From Massariosphaeria phaeospora (Eukaryota; Ascomycota; Dothideomycetes; Pleosporales): a stretch of 64,000 bases of DNA. A model generated the notes under the pieces. That model was not told the origin of the DNA. It made no database searches and worked only from the letters and a program-made list of their open reading frames with translations. Shown piece after piece: positions 11,135-21,342 of the stretch. Each line of letters begins with the position of its first letter. Position 1 is the first letter of the stretch. The DNA is taken from assembly GCA_011032825.1 (NCBI GenBank), contig JAADJZ010000004.1:992001-1056000 (forward strand). Reading direction: 5' to 3'. A program made the translations under genes and the position numbers.

Positions 11135-12951
11135 TCAACTGGACGGGCAGAGAGCATTGTTAGCATGCTGCAAGACGAAGGGGATGAATCGACGACACAC
11201 CTGAGGAAGCCTTTGGTCGATCAACTAGAGGTGGAGTGGAGCGTGTGGTGCAAACGATGCCACTGGAGCGGAGTGGGAGGAGAAGGACGGACAAGCTTGG
11301 AGGCAGACAGCGCCTTTTTGTGTGTTGGGCTGATGTGGCTGCCGCCTTCCCCGTCTGCGGTGCAAAGGCAGTCGCTCTACGTCGGTGAGTTCCCCCAGAC
11401 ATGGCCGAAGGCACGGAGCGATGACCTTCCCATGCAACAATAGACTCGAGGGAACCCTCCTGACAGTATACGACTTTCTAGCAACAAGCAGAGAGGATAC
11501 CCATACCTTTGCAAAGCCCTACTGTATCCAGCATACTGGCCAATGTCTCATTAAAGCCTGCATATGGGAGGGTAGGGTCACCTTGGTGCGTATCAGAAAC
11601 GAACGATGCATGCCAGGGAGGTCGGGGTCGTGGCCAGCGACTTCCATCGGATGGTTGAGGGCGTAGTCTGTGGGTCGGAAGGAGCCCGCAGCTTCGAAAC
11701 GTCATGGTGAGGCAGGAGGGCTTCGGGGGCGACAGCTAGGAGAAGTGTCGCGCATCGTAGTCACAGCCGGCACTGCTCGCGCAGGAGGGTGGGGAGTGGA
11801 AGGCGCGGCCGTAGTGCCTGCTGGCCAGCAGATGCGGGTCAGGTGTAGGGCGCCGAGGATATCAGTTATGTGCCGTCGAGAGTCCCTCCCTAGGTATCGC
11901 CTACCCAGGTACGGAGAGTGTCGAGGATGCGTTGATGCGTGGACATGCGATGGCAGCTGGTGGGAGGAGCGACGTGAGGTTCGAAGACGCGCTTGGCGTT
12001 GACGCGCTTCGGCCCCGGAACAACTTCCCGCCAGCCCGCCGCCCTGGCAGAGAATGGTTGGTTTCCCCCCACCCACATAATGTGAGTAGACAGTGGCTGG
12101 TCTAGTAGATACCGCTGAGCTTTGTAGACATAGAGGTCAATTATCTACCTGTTGCTCAAATCGCCTCGGTCGTCAAGAGGATCACCTAAACCCTTCCTAT
12201 CGGCAACCAATTATGTCAGCAGGGTGAGCCCCGCTTTCCGACGCGTCCGCGCCACGCGCAAACCATCCGCACGCACCTTTCAACGGCCATCGTCGAGTGA
12301 ATCATGGACATTGTTCGACAAATTGCCACCAGGCTTTCAACGATCCCAATGCTTCTTGCCCGCGTGTTTCTGGCGGGCAGTGCGTGCTGGGCGTGGGAGT
12401 GAAGGTGCGGCCGCGCCCGCCCCGCCGATGACGATTCGGCGCGGGCGGTGAGTGATTCTCAGGTTGCACAGTTGCACAGCAGCATTGTGTCGATTTTGTG
12501 CTTTGTCAACAGTCAACACCTCTCTGGTTGCTGTCCGCCTGTCACGCCCTCACCACCGTCAACGCGTCGGGGCGCCCCGACAACTGAGCCAGCTGCTTTC
12601 ACTTGCCTCGTCCGCCACTGGCCGACTTCTCTCGCTTCCACGCATTCTCACCGCACAATAATGTGCCGCCCGTTCGTTTCGACCGCCTGCTACCTGTGGT
12701 GAATCCGCACTATGCTGCGCTCTTTCGTCTATTAAAATCCTTCTCCTGCCGGAAAACTCAGACTCTTCCTCCTCACCAACCCACCACCCGCCTTACCAGG
12801 CGTTGGTAAAGCCCACAACCAACACCACCCTCTCTCGCACTCTCGCGAAAAGAGCGACTCAACCCTGCGAAAAAGCCCCACGCCCTCTTCTACTCTGTCT
12901 ACCTCACGAAGCTCGACGTCGGATTCCACACCGCTATCCAGCGCCGCCGCC
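11135..12951. other. Divergent intergenic region with promoters on both sides
   Basis: The left part is the promoter side of the minus-strand cysteine-rich gene and the right part the leader of the gene at 12952. Short GC-rich frames (for example 11670-12002) show no protein-like features. The last 350 bp are C/T-rich, as in a long 5' leader. Confidence 0.5.
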
Positions 12952-14841
12952 ATGGACTCGGCCGCGACGTTTTGGGCGCAGAAGAAGAAGGGCATCACGA
13001 ACGGCACGCCTGCGGCAAAAACCCCCGCCGTCCAGAACACACCGGCGCCCAAGGCTGCCACCGAAAATGCTTCCTCGTTGGTGCTGACACGCAAATCCGA
13101 TGCCGGCACGAATGGCGCCAGCTCGCCCGCCAATGGCCTCAGCGTGGTCTCGAAGGCTACCGGTCGCTCGTGGGCGGACGACTTTGACGACGACGACGAT
13201 CAGACGCTGAATTCCCCCCTCTCCGCCAAGATGGCGCCTCGTATACACGAGCTCGAGGCTCAGGTGGAGGCGAAAGACGAGCGGATTGAGGAGCTCAAGC
13301 AGTCTCTCGGTCTGGAGGGACACCGCGTGAAAGACCTGGAGACCGCGATCGAGGACAAGGATCGTCGTATTGCAGAATTGGAGACGGATGCTGAGAAGAA
13401 GCGCGAGATGATGGCAAAGCTGGACGAAGCCTTGTCACAAGCGAGCGATCGGGGAGAGGAGATGGACCAACTGGTCAAGCAGATGGAGGCCACCTTCAAC
13501 GAGCAGACCGCTCGCATCCAAGAGCTTGAGATGCAGTTGGAGACCGCCAACGACACGGCGGCTCGTCGCCCGGAACCCACCGCGCCTGAAGCCAAGCAAG
13601 TCGAGGAGACAGCATCTGAGGCGATCCATGCAAACGAAGAGATTACGCAGGAGGAGACTCTCAAGTCCGAAGTAGTTGATACTGCATCAAAGGCTAGCGA
13701 AACAACTGCGATTGCACAGGATGGCAAGTCCAAGGTTGAGGTCGAGGAGTCCACGTCACGCCTTTCATCCTCAGCCCTCAAGGATTCCACCGCTGAGACG
13801 GTCGAGACGGCTACTGAGGCGACGCCCCCGCAAGCATCCGCATCCACTTCAACGGATCTCCGGAAGACCACCCAGAATCTGGCATCGCTTTCGGACGATT
13901 TTCCCGCCATGCCAATCACGCCTGCGAAGGCCACTGCGACTGACGTTCTCCCTACTCCCTCCAAGCAGGCTTCCACCCCTGCTTTCCGCGACATCTCGGA
14001 GCCCGTGTTTGCCACTCCCGAAACCGTCAAGGCCGCTCCGCCTGTCCCACCGGCACCGAAGCTGAAGATGGGCATCGACATGTCCAAGTATGGAAAGAAG
14101 CCAGCCACTGTCACGAAAGATGTGAAATCTGGTGCTTGTAAGCCTATTCGTACTGGAACGTCGGCTGCTCGCAAGTCAGACGTGATGCCCACCATTAACC
14201 CTCTAAAGGACATGCGCAGCATGTCTCGGGAGCAGCGCCAGCCGTTCGCCAATGGGGGCGACGTGGACATCATGGTTGGGACAACTGCCATCACTGTTCC
14301 CAAGTACATGTACATGCAGGTCTCCGCAAACGCGAATAACTTCTTCACCAAGAACCCAACCGCCACGAAGATCCAGTTTCCCGCCGGCTCCATGGACATC
14401 ACGTCCGTCCAGCACATTGCCCGCTGGATGATCGACCACACCTACTGCGGCCGCGTCTTCAGCATCAACCTCCACAACGACGAGCGGAAGAACCTGCAGG
14501 TCATGCGTGCTTCCCGCATGCTCGGCCTGCGGAACATGTACGTGGCGCACTTCACCCGCGGCATGTGCGACCGCCTCCGCGAGAAGATGCCCTCGCCGGA
14601 GCTCATGGCCTTGATCGAGGAGCTGTCTGTCGACAACGACCCCGTCTTCGACTGCCTGGCCAATAACCTCGCCACCCAGCGCTTCAAGAACAACCTGCCG
14701 CACCCGCAGGCCTTTGAAGCCTTCCTGGCCAAGCACCCGAAGCTGGCGGCTGCCATTGCGAAGATCGAGGACAAGCTGCGCATCAATCGTACCCGCCGCA
14801 GCAGCAAGAGCCGTGACGCCAGCGTCGCAAGCAGCCGCTAA
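12952..14841 (+). CDS. Coiled-coil protein with C-terminal BTB-like domain (629 aa), paralogue 2
   Basis: The ATG at 12952 sits in a strong GCCGCCATGG context. Residues 1-80 are low-complexity and basic/Ala-rich. Residues about 98-200 are a long heptad coiled coil (VEAKDERIEELKQSL, RRIAELETDAEKKREMM). Residues 205-400 are acidic, Ser/Thr/Ala/Pro-rich and likely disordered. Residues about 437-615 are the BTB-like domain (DVDIMVGTTAITVPKYMYM...), ending in a basic Arg/Ser tail. The layout suggests an oligomeric scaffold or adaptor; there is no signal peptide or membrane segment. The single-exon frame also opens a 393-codon antisense shadow, which I reject. The BTB-like part is related to the proteins at 2051, 17189 and 18959. 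Confidence 0.85.
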   Translation: MDSAATFWAQKKKGITNGTPAAKTPAVQNTPAPKAATENASSLVLTRKSDAGTNGASSPANGLSVVSKATGRSWADDFDDDDDQTLNSPLSAKMAPRIHELEAQVEAKDERIEELKQSLGLEGHRVKDLETAIEDKDRRIAELETDAEKKREMMAKLDEALSQASDRGEEMDQLVKQMEATFNEQTARIQELEMQLETANDTAARRPEPTAPEAKQVEETASEAIHANEEITQEETLKSEVVDTASKASETTAIAQDGKSKVEVEESTSRLSSSALKDSTAETVETATEATPPQASASTSTDLRKTTQNLASLSDDFPAMPITPAKATATDVLPTPSKQASTPAFRDISEPVFATPETVKAAPPVPPAPKLKMGIDMSKYGKKPATVTKDVKSGACKPIRTGTSAARKSDVMPTINPLKDMRSMSREQRQPFANGGDVDIMVGTTAITVPKYMYMQVSANANNFFTKNPTATKIQFPAGSMDITSVQHIARWMIDHTYCGRVFSINLHNDERKNLQVMRASRMLGLRNMYVAHFTRGMCDRLREKMPSPELMALIEELSVDNDPVFDCLANNLATQRFKNNLPHPQAFEAFLAKHPKLAAAIAKIEDKLRINRTRRSSKSRDASVASSR

Positions 14842-15684
14842 GTGACTGACTGATTGTCTTCCTCTCTTCGACTCCTCCAACTCGGTTCGGCTCGCTCGCC
14901 TCTGAAAACGGTTAGCCCAGGCAAATACTTACATTCTTAACGTGTTCATACCTTACTTACTCTGGTCCCAGCATACATCTCTGGATTCTTTCCCGGCGCC
15001 CGGTGTTCTTGTTTCGCGATGGCGCGCAACAACAGATTATACCCCTTCCTCCTACCTCTATGCGAGCGAGTCCGCCAGAAAAGGTTTTGACGTGTTTTAC
15101 TTTTCTTACTTCCGCTGAGTCAATCCATCGGATGTGATCCGATTCGGTCCGGTCTGCGCTTGGTTTCGATACGGGTATATACGGTACCACGTTTTTTTGT
15201 GTTCAACAAAACTGATTGATATATCGGGAATGCATTTGCTCTGAACACATCCTACAATCCGATACAAAATCCAAATCACATATTTTCCCGCCCCCCTGGA
15301 TATCTAGTACTCTTTCTTTTCTTTTCATCTTGCTTTACGGGTAGCTTAGCGTACTAGGCTTACGGAAGCCTCTAAATCTAATGTAACTGTGCCCTTTTTC
15401 ATCGGTTGTTTGTGCGGGCCTGGCCTAGTCTGGCCACGTGAGTGATGTCGTGTGGTGCGGTGGGGTGCTGGGGTGGGTGTTTGCTATGTAGCGTGGGAGT
15501 CTGTGCGGGGGTTGTGCGCGTGCGCGTGGGGCGTGAGTTGAGGTCGGCGGGATGGGAGATAGTAGTGCTGGTGCTGGTGCTGGTGCTAGTGAGCGTGCGG
15601 GTCAGGAGCGCCGCTGAGTTCGGCTGCTGCATCGTGGACGATATGTGTACATGATAGGGGGTGTCAAGTTGAGTTGAGTCGGCA

Positions 15685-15706
15685 TAGCTTAGCTTAGCTT
15701 AGCTTT
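15685..15706 (+). repeat. Pentanucleotide microsatellite (TAGCT)n
   Basis: About four tandem copies of TAGCT, perfect over 21 bp. Confidence 0.9.
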
Positions 15707-15713
15707 TACGGCC

Positions 15714-15917
15714 ATGCTCAGGATGGGTGCCCACGGCAATTTGCACGTTATTGTGGGTAACGTGCATGATCCGGCTATTCCAAAGGACTTGGAGCGACGG
15801 TGTCTGGGTATGCTGCATCTCGCGTTCGATGAAACAAGGCTTTCTGAGGACCGCGAGTTTATTTCGAGGTTCTGGAATAATTATCGCACGTTTCATGCTG
15901 CGATCAAGACCTTATGA
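15714..15917 (+). CDS. Possible small hypothetical protein (67 aa)
   Basis: Open frame MLRMGAHGNLHVIVGNVHDP... of 67 codons. Its charged, helical C-terminal half (DETRLSEDREFISRFW) looks more protein-like than the other short frames in this gap. No family is recognised and no clear promoter or intron is seen. It may be a chance frame or the remnant of a larger gene. Confidence 0.2.
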   Translation: MLRMGAHGNLHVIVGNVHDPAIPKDLERRCLGMLHLAFDETRLSEDREFISRFWNNYRTFHAAIKTL

Positions 15918-16982
15918 GCCACTGGGGTCTTGGAGAACGAGATGGACCTGGAATGTCATGTTGTGTATGAACTTGGCAAATGCAGAAGCAATGCAATCTG
16001 TAATGCATTAAGACATGCGCATAGTGAACATGTCTTGCTGTTAGGCAGGCGGTTGTTATAAGTTGGGCAGGACAGAAAAGATTTTCTCGCATGGTGATAC
16101 ATCGTGCGAAGAATCAAAGATACAAAGAATACAAGAAAAAAGTTGAAGTCATCATACATAATGCGTACGTTTTCCTACGGTCCAGTCCATACATCTTGAG
16201 ATTTTAGTGCGCGTTTCTCATTCCGGTCTTATGCGGTGAATGTACTTGGTTTTGTACATCTAGAAGCATCACAGGTGCAGCCTCACCATTTTCTAGTTAT
16301 GGGTCATATCATCAAGTTACTCTCTCATTCTTCTGCTGCCTGTCGTGCCGATTCTGCATCATTGTTACCTCATAGGTTTTTCCCCTACTTGCCTAATCTT
16401 CATTATCTTTCTGTTATCATCGACACTCAATAGAATTATGCTTCGTTATCCTTTCATCGTAGTCAAGAATCCCACATCCGCAATTCAATTCAATTGATCA
16501 ATTAGAGTCGTGCAGTCATTGCTGACTATGTTGACTACCCACTAATATCAAACGCAACAGATATGTCGCACATAGCAAGTCATTCAATTTTCACGTCTAC
16601 AGATACCCCTCACCGCTTCGATATATTCGTTTCGAGCTAGCCGATTTTCCTCACCCTCGTTTGACGACCACGACCAGCTTTACTATAATGAACGTCCTTC
16701 ATCGCCTCAATAATCAATCAAGCTCATGTGTAGCCCACCCAGTTCCTCAAGAGGGCACATTGTGTATCGATGAAGACATTCTATACGAGTGAAACGGGCA
16801 AAAACAAAGAATGAGCTCTTGGCTCAGGTTCCGCAAAGAAAATTTCCATCAGTGAAACTGGAGCACTGTTCACTGATAGTGGGGGGCTTGGCGGAACATC
16901 ATTCGACAACGAGGGTCGCTCGGAGCAACATCATGCACACTCATATCCTCTGTGAAAGGACTTGATAGCGTCCCTGTCAGGA

Positions 16983-16989
16983 TATAAAA
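16983..16989 (+). promoter_or_regulatory. TATA box of the BTB-like gene at 17189
   Basis: TATAAAA about 200 bp before the ATG. The intervening leader contains a probable 5'-UTR intron, 17104-17150 (GTAAGT donor, CTGAC branch site, TTTAG acceptor). Confidence 0.55.
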
Positions 16990-17188
16990 CACACGCCTGT
17001 TCCTCCGAAACACAAACACCACACAACTACCTCGCGACCGAACCACCACTTCCGACCGAGCTAGAATCTCTCGACCGAGCCAGAATCTTCTACGAAAACA
17101 CGAGTAAGTTTACGGCGCACCAACTCGAATATCTCTTCTGACAGGTTTAGGTTACTGCAAACCGACCTTCCTACCCAAGACATTCACA

Positions 17189-17995
17189 ATGGCTGGAGAT
17201 CCATCGCGCCCACCTGTACTGACGTTCCCGACGAAATCCAAAATAACGCGCCCGACTGGTGTTGAACTCTTCAACCAGCGCGCTGCACTCGCACGATCGA
17301 AGAAGGAATCCAGCAAGCCCAAACGCGAGGACGACACCACAACGCTGGAGAAGGTCCTGAAAATCGACAACATCCTCGCGCTGCCGAATGGGGAACGTCG
17401 GGATCTGCTGAAAGGTTCGAGCGTCTCCATCATACACTTCGGCGACTTCATCGAGGAGATCCCGCTCCGTCTTCTCCTCGCGACGAGCCCGTTCGTGCGC
17501 AAGATGTACGAGGAGAACACGGACATCGAGCATCTCCAGATACCCAACGAGCTGAACAAAGGCGCCATCCTCGCTCTGGTTCGATGGCTCAAACGCATCT
17601 GCTATTCTGGCGCCGCACCAGTCCCGGTCACACGCGACATCTACCAAGATCTTTCCACGATCCGTGTGGGCGAGTACCTCGGGATGAAGTTCTACGTGCA
17701 GCGCATCGCCAACCACTGGTGGCGTATACTCAACCGCGACCACCCGCAATTCGCGTGGGCTACAGCAATCGAGAAAATTGCCCAGGACGATCAAGATCGC
17801 TTTTTCCAGTGCATCTGTCATCGGTTCGCCTACGTGCTCTACTCGGGCGAGGTGGAATCGAAGGATCTGCCGCCATACCGGGCTTATATGCTCGCTCATC
17901 CGCGAATCGCCGCTCGGGTCCAGGAAATCTACGAGCATATCGATGAGAAGCAGCGCCAGAAGGAGGAGAACCGTTCGTGGGAAGAGCCGTTCTAG
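17189..17995 (+). CDS. BTB-like domain protein (268 aa), paralogue 3
   Basis: Single coding exon. Residues 1-55 are basic and disordered. From about residue 52 a linker (TLEKVLKIDNILAL) leads into the BTB-like fold: SSVSIIHFGDFIEEIPLRLLLATSPFVRKMY, then a helix with MKFYVQRIANHWWRIL. The C-terminal tail is charged (KQRQKEENRSWEE). It aligns along its whole domain with the protein encoded at 18959-20981 (EEALSVKNVTELP...EKVLIFFGDVQVDTMPLLLLLAFSS), and both genes appear to have a short 5'-UTR intron, so they are tandem duplicates. No partner domain indicates a pathway. The ATG at 17189 is the first in the spliced leader. Confidence 0.8.
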   Translation: MAGDPSRPPVLTFPTKSKITRPTGVELFNQRAALARSKKESSKPKREDDTTTLEKVLKIDNILALPNGERRDLLKGSSVSIIHFGDFIEEIPLRLLLATSPFVRKMYEENTDIEHLQIPNELNKGAILALVRWLKRICYSGAAPVPVTRDIYQDLSTIRVGEYLGMKFYVQRIANHWWRILNRDHPQFAWATAIEKIAQDDQDRFFQCICHRFAYVLYSGEVESKDLPPYRAYMLAHPRIAARVQEIYEHIDEKQRQKEENRSWEEPF

Positions 17996-18852
17996 ACACC
18001 GGCTTTCACCGCCTCAAAGTGGAGTCGCCTCAAAGCTGAGTGACCTTTGAGCTTGGAAAACTGCTCGATGCTTGGACGAGTAGGATAGAGATCGACTCAC
18101 GAATTACGATACAGATTGGGCTGGGGAACGTCATCGCGTGAGCGCGATGGTACGTTCTTTTGTAGGCCCTAGTCCGGAGCGATAAGCTCGAATTAATACA
18201 TGCATTCATATACCATTCAATTTACTTTCATCATTGTGACATATGACATGACGTGAGTCACAGTATTTAACGGTCCAAGAATCTGGATTGGTTCGTGTGC
18301 GATGTATCACATGATGTAGTCATTCACTGCAACTATTCCGTTTTCACCCCAAATTACACGGTGTGAATTTAAACACCAGACAAAGCTTGCAGCATGATTT
18401 TTCTTTGCCGCGCACTCTGGTCACGATTTACATGCAGCCTGGTGGGCCACAAGGCCCAGTGGAAGTGCATTGCTCATGAGTCTACCGAATGGTTGAAACG
18501 AAACAAATTGGACACGACGTGGCTCACGCATTCCAAAAATATGATCTTGAAGGGTGGACACCTATGCCATCTGCTAGACTCCGCTGCTGCCAATACCGGG
18601 GAAACTGTACCAGCCCCTTTCGCCGGACCATGGCAGTAGAGGGGGTGACTGGACAACGTGCCCTAGCCGATCTTCGGTATTCGGCTACCCGAAGGGCCGC
18701 CGACAGAGGCTCACGTGGTCGCCTTAGGCTGTTTGCTGCCTGGATTCCACCAGCAGAGATAAACACCGTGACACGACCGCGATTTCTTGCTCACGTACGT
18801 CAACGCGTCCGCCCAACACCACTCACCGTACACAACCAAGCAGCAACCAAGC
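17996..18852. other. Intergenic region between tandem BTB-like genes
   Basis: Contains the 3' flank of the upstream gene and the promoter of the next one. Short frames at 18394-18887 have no recognisable content. Confidence 0.55.
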
Positions 18853-18933
18853 GTAAGTCCAAGTATTCGCGTCGCCTGTGCCTGTAAGCTAATCGAGAGA
18901 GTAGTCCTACGCGTTATCTCGCCGCTTTTTCAG
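18853..18933 (+). other. Probable 5'-UTR intron of the gene at 18959
   Basis: GTAAGT donor at 18853, CTAAT branch-like site, and a pyrimidine-rich acceptor ending TTTTTCAG at 18933, 25 bp before the ATG. It parallels the leader intron of paralogue 3. Confidence 0.45.
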
Positions 18934-18958
18934 CAGTGCCGCGCGCGTCAACAGCATA

Positions 18959-20981
18959 ATGACAGACAGCAACCTCAACCAGACCCCGGACTGGAACAGC
19001 CCCGGAAAGAAGCCGTACGCTGCTCATGCTCTGTGCAAGGATCGTGAACTGACTAAGAAGCAGCGCGACCTACCCAGCCAAGACTGTCTTCGGTGGCATG
19101 CCGCCTCGTGTGATGGATCTTCCGATGCGCAAGCCGGATGACCACGGCACTGGAGGGAAGCCGTACGCGGCTCATTCTCGATTGCAAGAACCATTAACTG
19201 ACCAGAAGCAGCGCGCCTGACCCGGTGAAGACCTTTTCCGGTGGCGTGCCGCCGCGAATGATGAATCTTCCGACACGCAATCCTGATGGCAACGGAACTG
19301 GAAGGGATCCGTATGCTGCTCATGCTTTGCGGAAAAATATGCAACTAACTGAAGAATAGTGCCGATCCGCTTAAGACCGTCTTCGGTGACATGCCGGCTC
19401 CTCCTACAACGAATCTTCCATTGTACATCCCGCCGGGCCGTACTACAGGAAGGAAGCCGTACGCGGTTTGCGTTCTGAGGAGGAACCTCGAAACTGACTG
19501 AGGAGTAGTGCCGACCTTGAAAAAACCATCTCCGGCAACACGACACCGCGGATCTCAGCTGGCAACAACACAGGAAGGAAGCCGTACGCGTTCAACGCTG
19601 TGCGACGGAAGGAACAGCGAAACTAACTGTAGAGCAGCGCGGCCGATTCCCTCAAGACCGTCTTTGGTGGCGAGCCGCCTCTTCGCACGATGGATCTTCC
19701 GATACGTCTCCAAGATGGCAGCGGCACAGGCAGGAAGCTGTATGCAGTTTAAGCTCTGCGTAGAGACTGTGAGACTGACTAGAGAGCAGTGTAGCCGAAA
19801 CTCCCGATATCGTCTCTAGTGACGTGCCGCCTCCTCGCAGGATGACCTGGGCGACACGTGGAGCGGCCAGGGGCAATCGCTCCCTGACTGAGTCTTCTGC
19901 CTTCGGCAAACGGCGCGAGGACACCCCATGGAACAAGAAGTCATGGCGCAACGTCCCTGAACCCATGACACCCCAAGGACCGGCTGTTGCTAGCCTCTCA
20001 CTCTGGCCGACCATGACACCGAACGCCATGTCGGTTGAGGAGGCGCTCGCAGTGAAAAATGTTACCGAGCATCTTGAACCCACGACACCCCAAGGTCCGG
20101 CTGCTACTACCCCCTCACACTGGTCGACCATGGGACCGATCACCAAGTCGGTGGAAGAGGCGCTCTCAGTAAAGAATGTTACCGAGCTTCCTAAGGAGCA
20201 ACGTCTCGGTCTTCTCGAAGGGGAGAAAGTCCTGATCTTCTTTGGCGACGTGCAAGTCGATACTATGCCGCTCTTGCTCTTGCTCGCCTTCTCCAGCACC
20301 GCGAAGACTCTCTATACCGAGGAACAAGCACTGACGCGCTTCGATTTCGCCACCCATCTTGCCAAATCCTCCGTGTTCTTCCTCATTGACTGGATGAAGA
20401 AGACCGTTCAGCGCCACAATCCGTACCGCATGCCCCGCGCAGATGTCCTCTGGGCCGATCTATCCGTCATTCGAGTGGCTCATGCGCTTGGTATGCAACT
20501 GTACGTCGAACACATTTTCAACCGGTACTGGGCAGCGTTCAAGAAGGAGCGCCCGACATTCGATCGCATCTCCACAACCCTTCAAGTCTCCCATGACGAT
20601 GATGAACCATTCCTCAAGTGTCTCGTCGGCCGTCTTGCAGACATCGAATACAGGAACGACTTCCCAGATGACGAAGACCGCGAGGCGTACGACGCGTACA
20701 TGCGAACTCATCCACGCATCGTTAGACTCGTCAAGCCAAAGTACGAGGGCTTAGTGGAGGCAAGGCGCGTGGTCGAGGAGCAGATGGCGGAGCGACAACG
20801 CAAGCGGGCGGAGCAGGAAGCCCTTCGAGGTGGTCGGCAGGCGATGGACCAGATAGAAGCCGATCGGGTTGCGAAGGAGGCTGCGGCGCGCAAGGTTGCT
20901 CAAGGCCGGATCGGCACCGTGACTGTCGAGGAGGCTCGTTTCCTTCCGGGTGGGCGTGGAAACGGAGCTGGTAACTACTAA
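18959..20981 (+). CDS. BTB-like domain protein with a tandem mini-exon array (573 aa, seven exons), paralogue 4
   Basis: Exons 18959-19014, 19064-19162, 19212-19310, 19360-19458, 19509-19583, 19638-19739 and 19790-20981 join to an open frame of 574 codons. The six introns are 49, 49, 49, 50, 54 and 50 bp, start GTACGC or GTATGC, have CTGAC/CTAAC branch sites and are all in phase 2. The five inner exons (99, 99, 99, 75, 102 bp) each encode a version of one 33-residue unit with core KTVFGGxPPRxMDLPxR and an end like DGxGTGRK. Exon 7 opens with a sixth, decayed unit. A 39-residue tandem duplication follows (residues 232-309), then a BTB-like domain from about residue 309 (EKVLIFFGDV) to 520 and a charged Lys/Arg/Glu tail. 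There is no signal peptide. Function unknown; paralogue 3 is the closest relative here. Confidence 0.8.
19064..19880 (+). repeat. Tandem exon-plus-intron repeat array (about 148 bp unit, five to six copies)
   Basis: Each unit contains one mini-exon and one intron. The similarity covers both: exon ends read GG(A/C)AGGAAGCC, intron starts GTACGCGG/GTATGCTG, and intron ends have CTGAC/CTAAC followed by AGNAGCAG or AGNAGTAG. Copies start at 19064, 19212, 19360, 19509, 19638 and 19790; the fourth has lost 24 bp in frame, and the last lacks a following intron. Confidence 0.85.
19953..20186 (+). repeat. 117 bp in-frame tandem duplication
   Basis: 19953-20069 and 20070-20186 are two copies encoding 39 residues each, ending SVEEALAVKNVTE and SVEEALSVKNVTE. 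They lie just before the BTB-like domain; the second copy corresponds to the linker seen in paralogue 3. Confidence 0.9.
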
Positions 20982-21342
20982 TCCCTTCAACTACACGATG
21001 GCTGGTCTGCGACATTCGACTATGCGCGATGATGTGGCTCTGCGGAGACATGTTGACTGACAGCTCTGTTGGAAAATCTGCGGCTCACACCGAAACGAGT
21101 CTGAAAGTTGATATCATGGATGGATCGATGGTCTCATACTTATGTACCCTCCAAGACCTCAGTAGTTATTAGCTCTCACTCGATTCCTGAAAGATGACTT
21201 TGACTTGCAACAATCAAGGTTTGATAAAGTTTGATTCTGTCTGAAATTTAACTGGGTATCGTACATCGCTCAGCGGCGCCGCACGTAACCCACGGCAAAC
21301 CATGTCTTCCAAACCAATAACTTTTTACGATGACTGAGACAA
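20982..21342. other. Convergent intergenic region
   Basis: Between the 3' ends of the BTB-like gene and the ABC transporter gene. Nothing recognised. Confidence 0.6.

Larger units (their letters stand above)
14842..16982. other. Long intergenic region with microsatellites
   Basis: About 2.1 kb without a convincing long gene. It holds the terminator side of the gene ending at 14841, a GT/GTGCTG-rich tract near 15450-15600 with four GGTGCT-like units at 15565-15588, a five-base repeat at 15685-15706, and one small possible frame at 15714-15917. The last 150 bp are the promoter of the gene at 17189. Confidence 0.6.

Noticed and set aside
10634..11443. A 269-codon plus-strand open frame
   Set aside because: Antisense to the signal peptide and first modules of the cysteine-rich protein; no protein-like features.
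11670..12078. Overlapping 110-124-codon frames on both strands
   Set aside because: No promoter, splice or domain evidence; Arg/Pro/Ser-rich random composition.
13260..14441. A 393-codon minus-strand open frame
   Set aside because: It is the exact antisense of the coiled-coil/BTB-like gene; its Ser/Ala/Val-rich composition is what the reverse of that repeat-rich sequence gives.
18959..19789. The mini-exon repeats as a dikaritin-type repeated core-peptide precursor
   Set aside because: There is no signal peptide at the start, no Lys-Arg cleavage site between repeats, and the repeats are fused to a long BTB-like domain.
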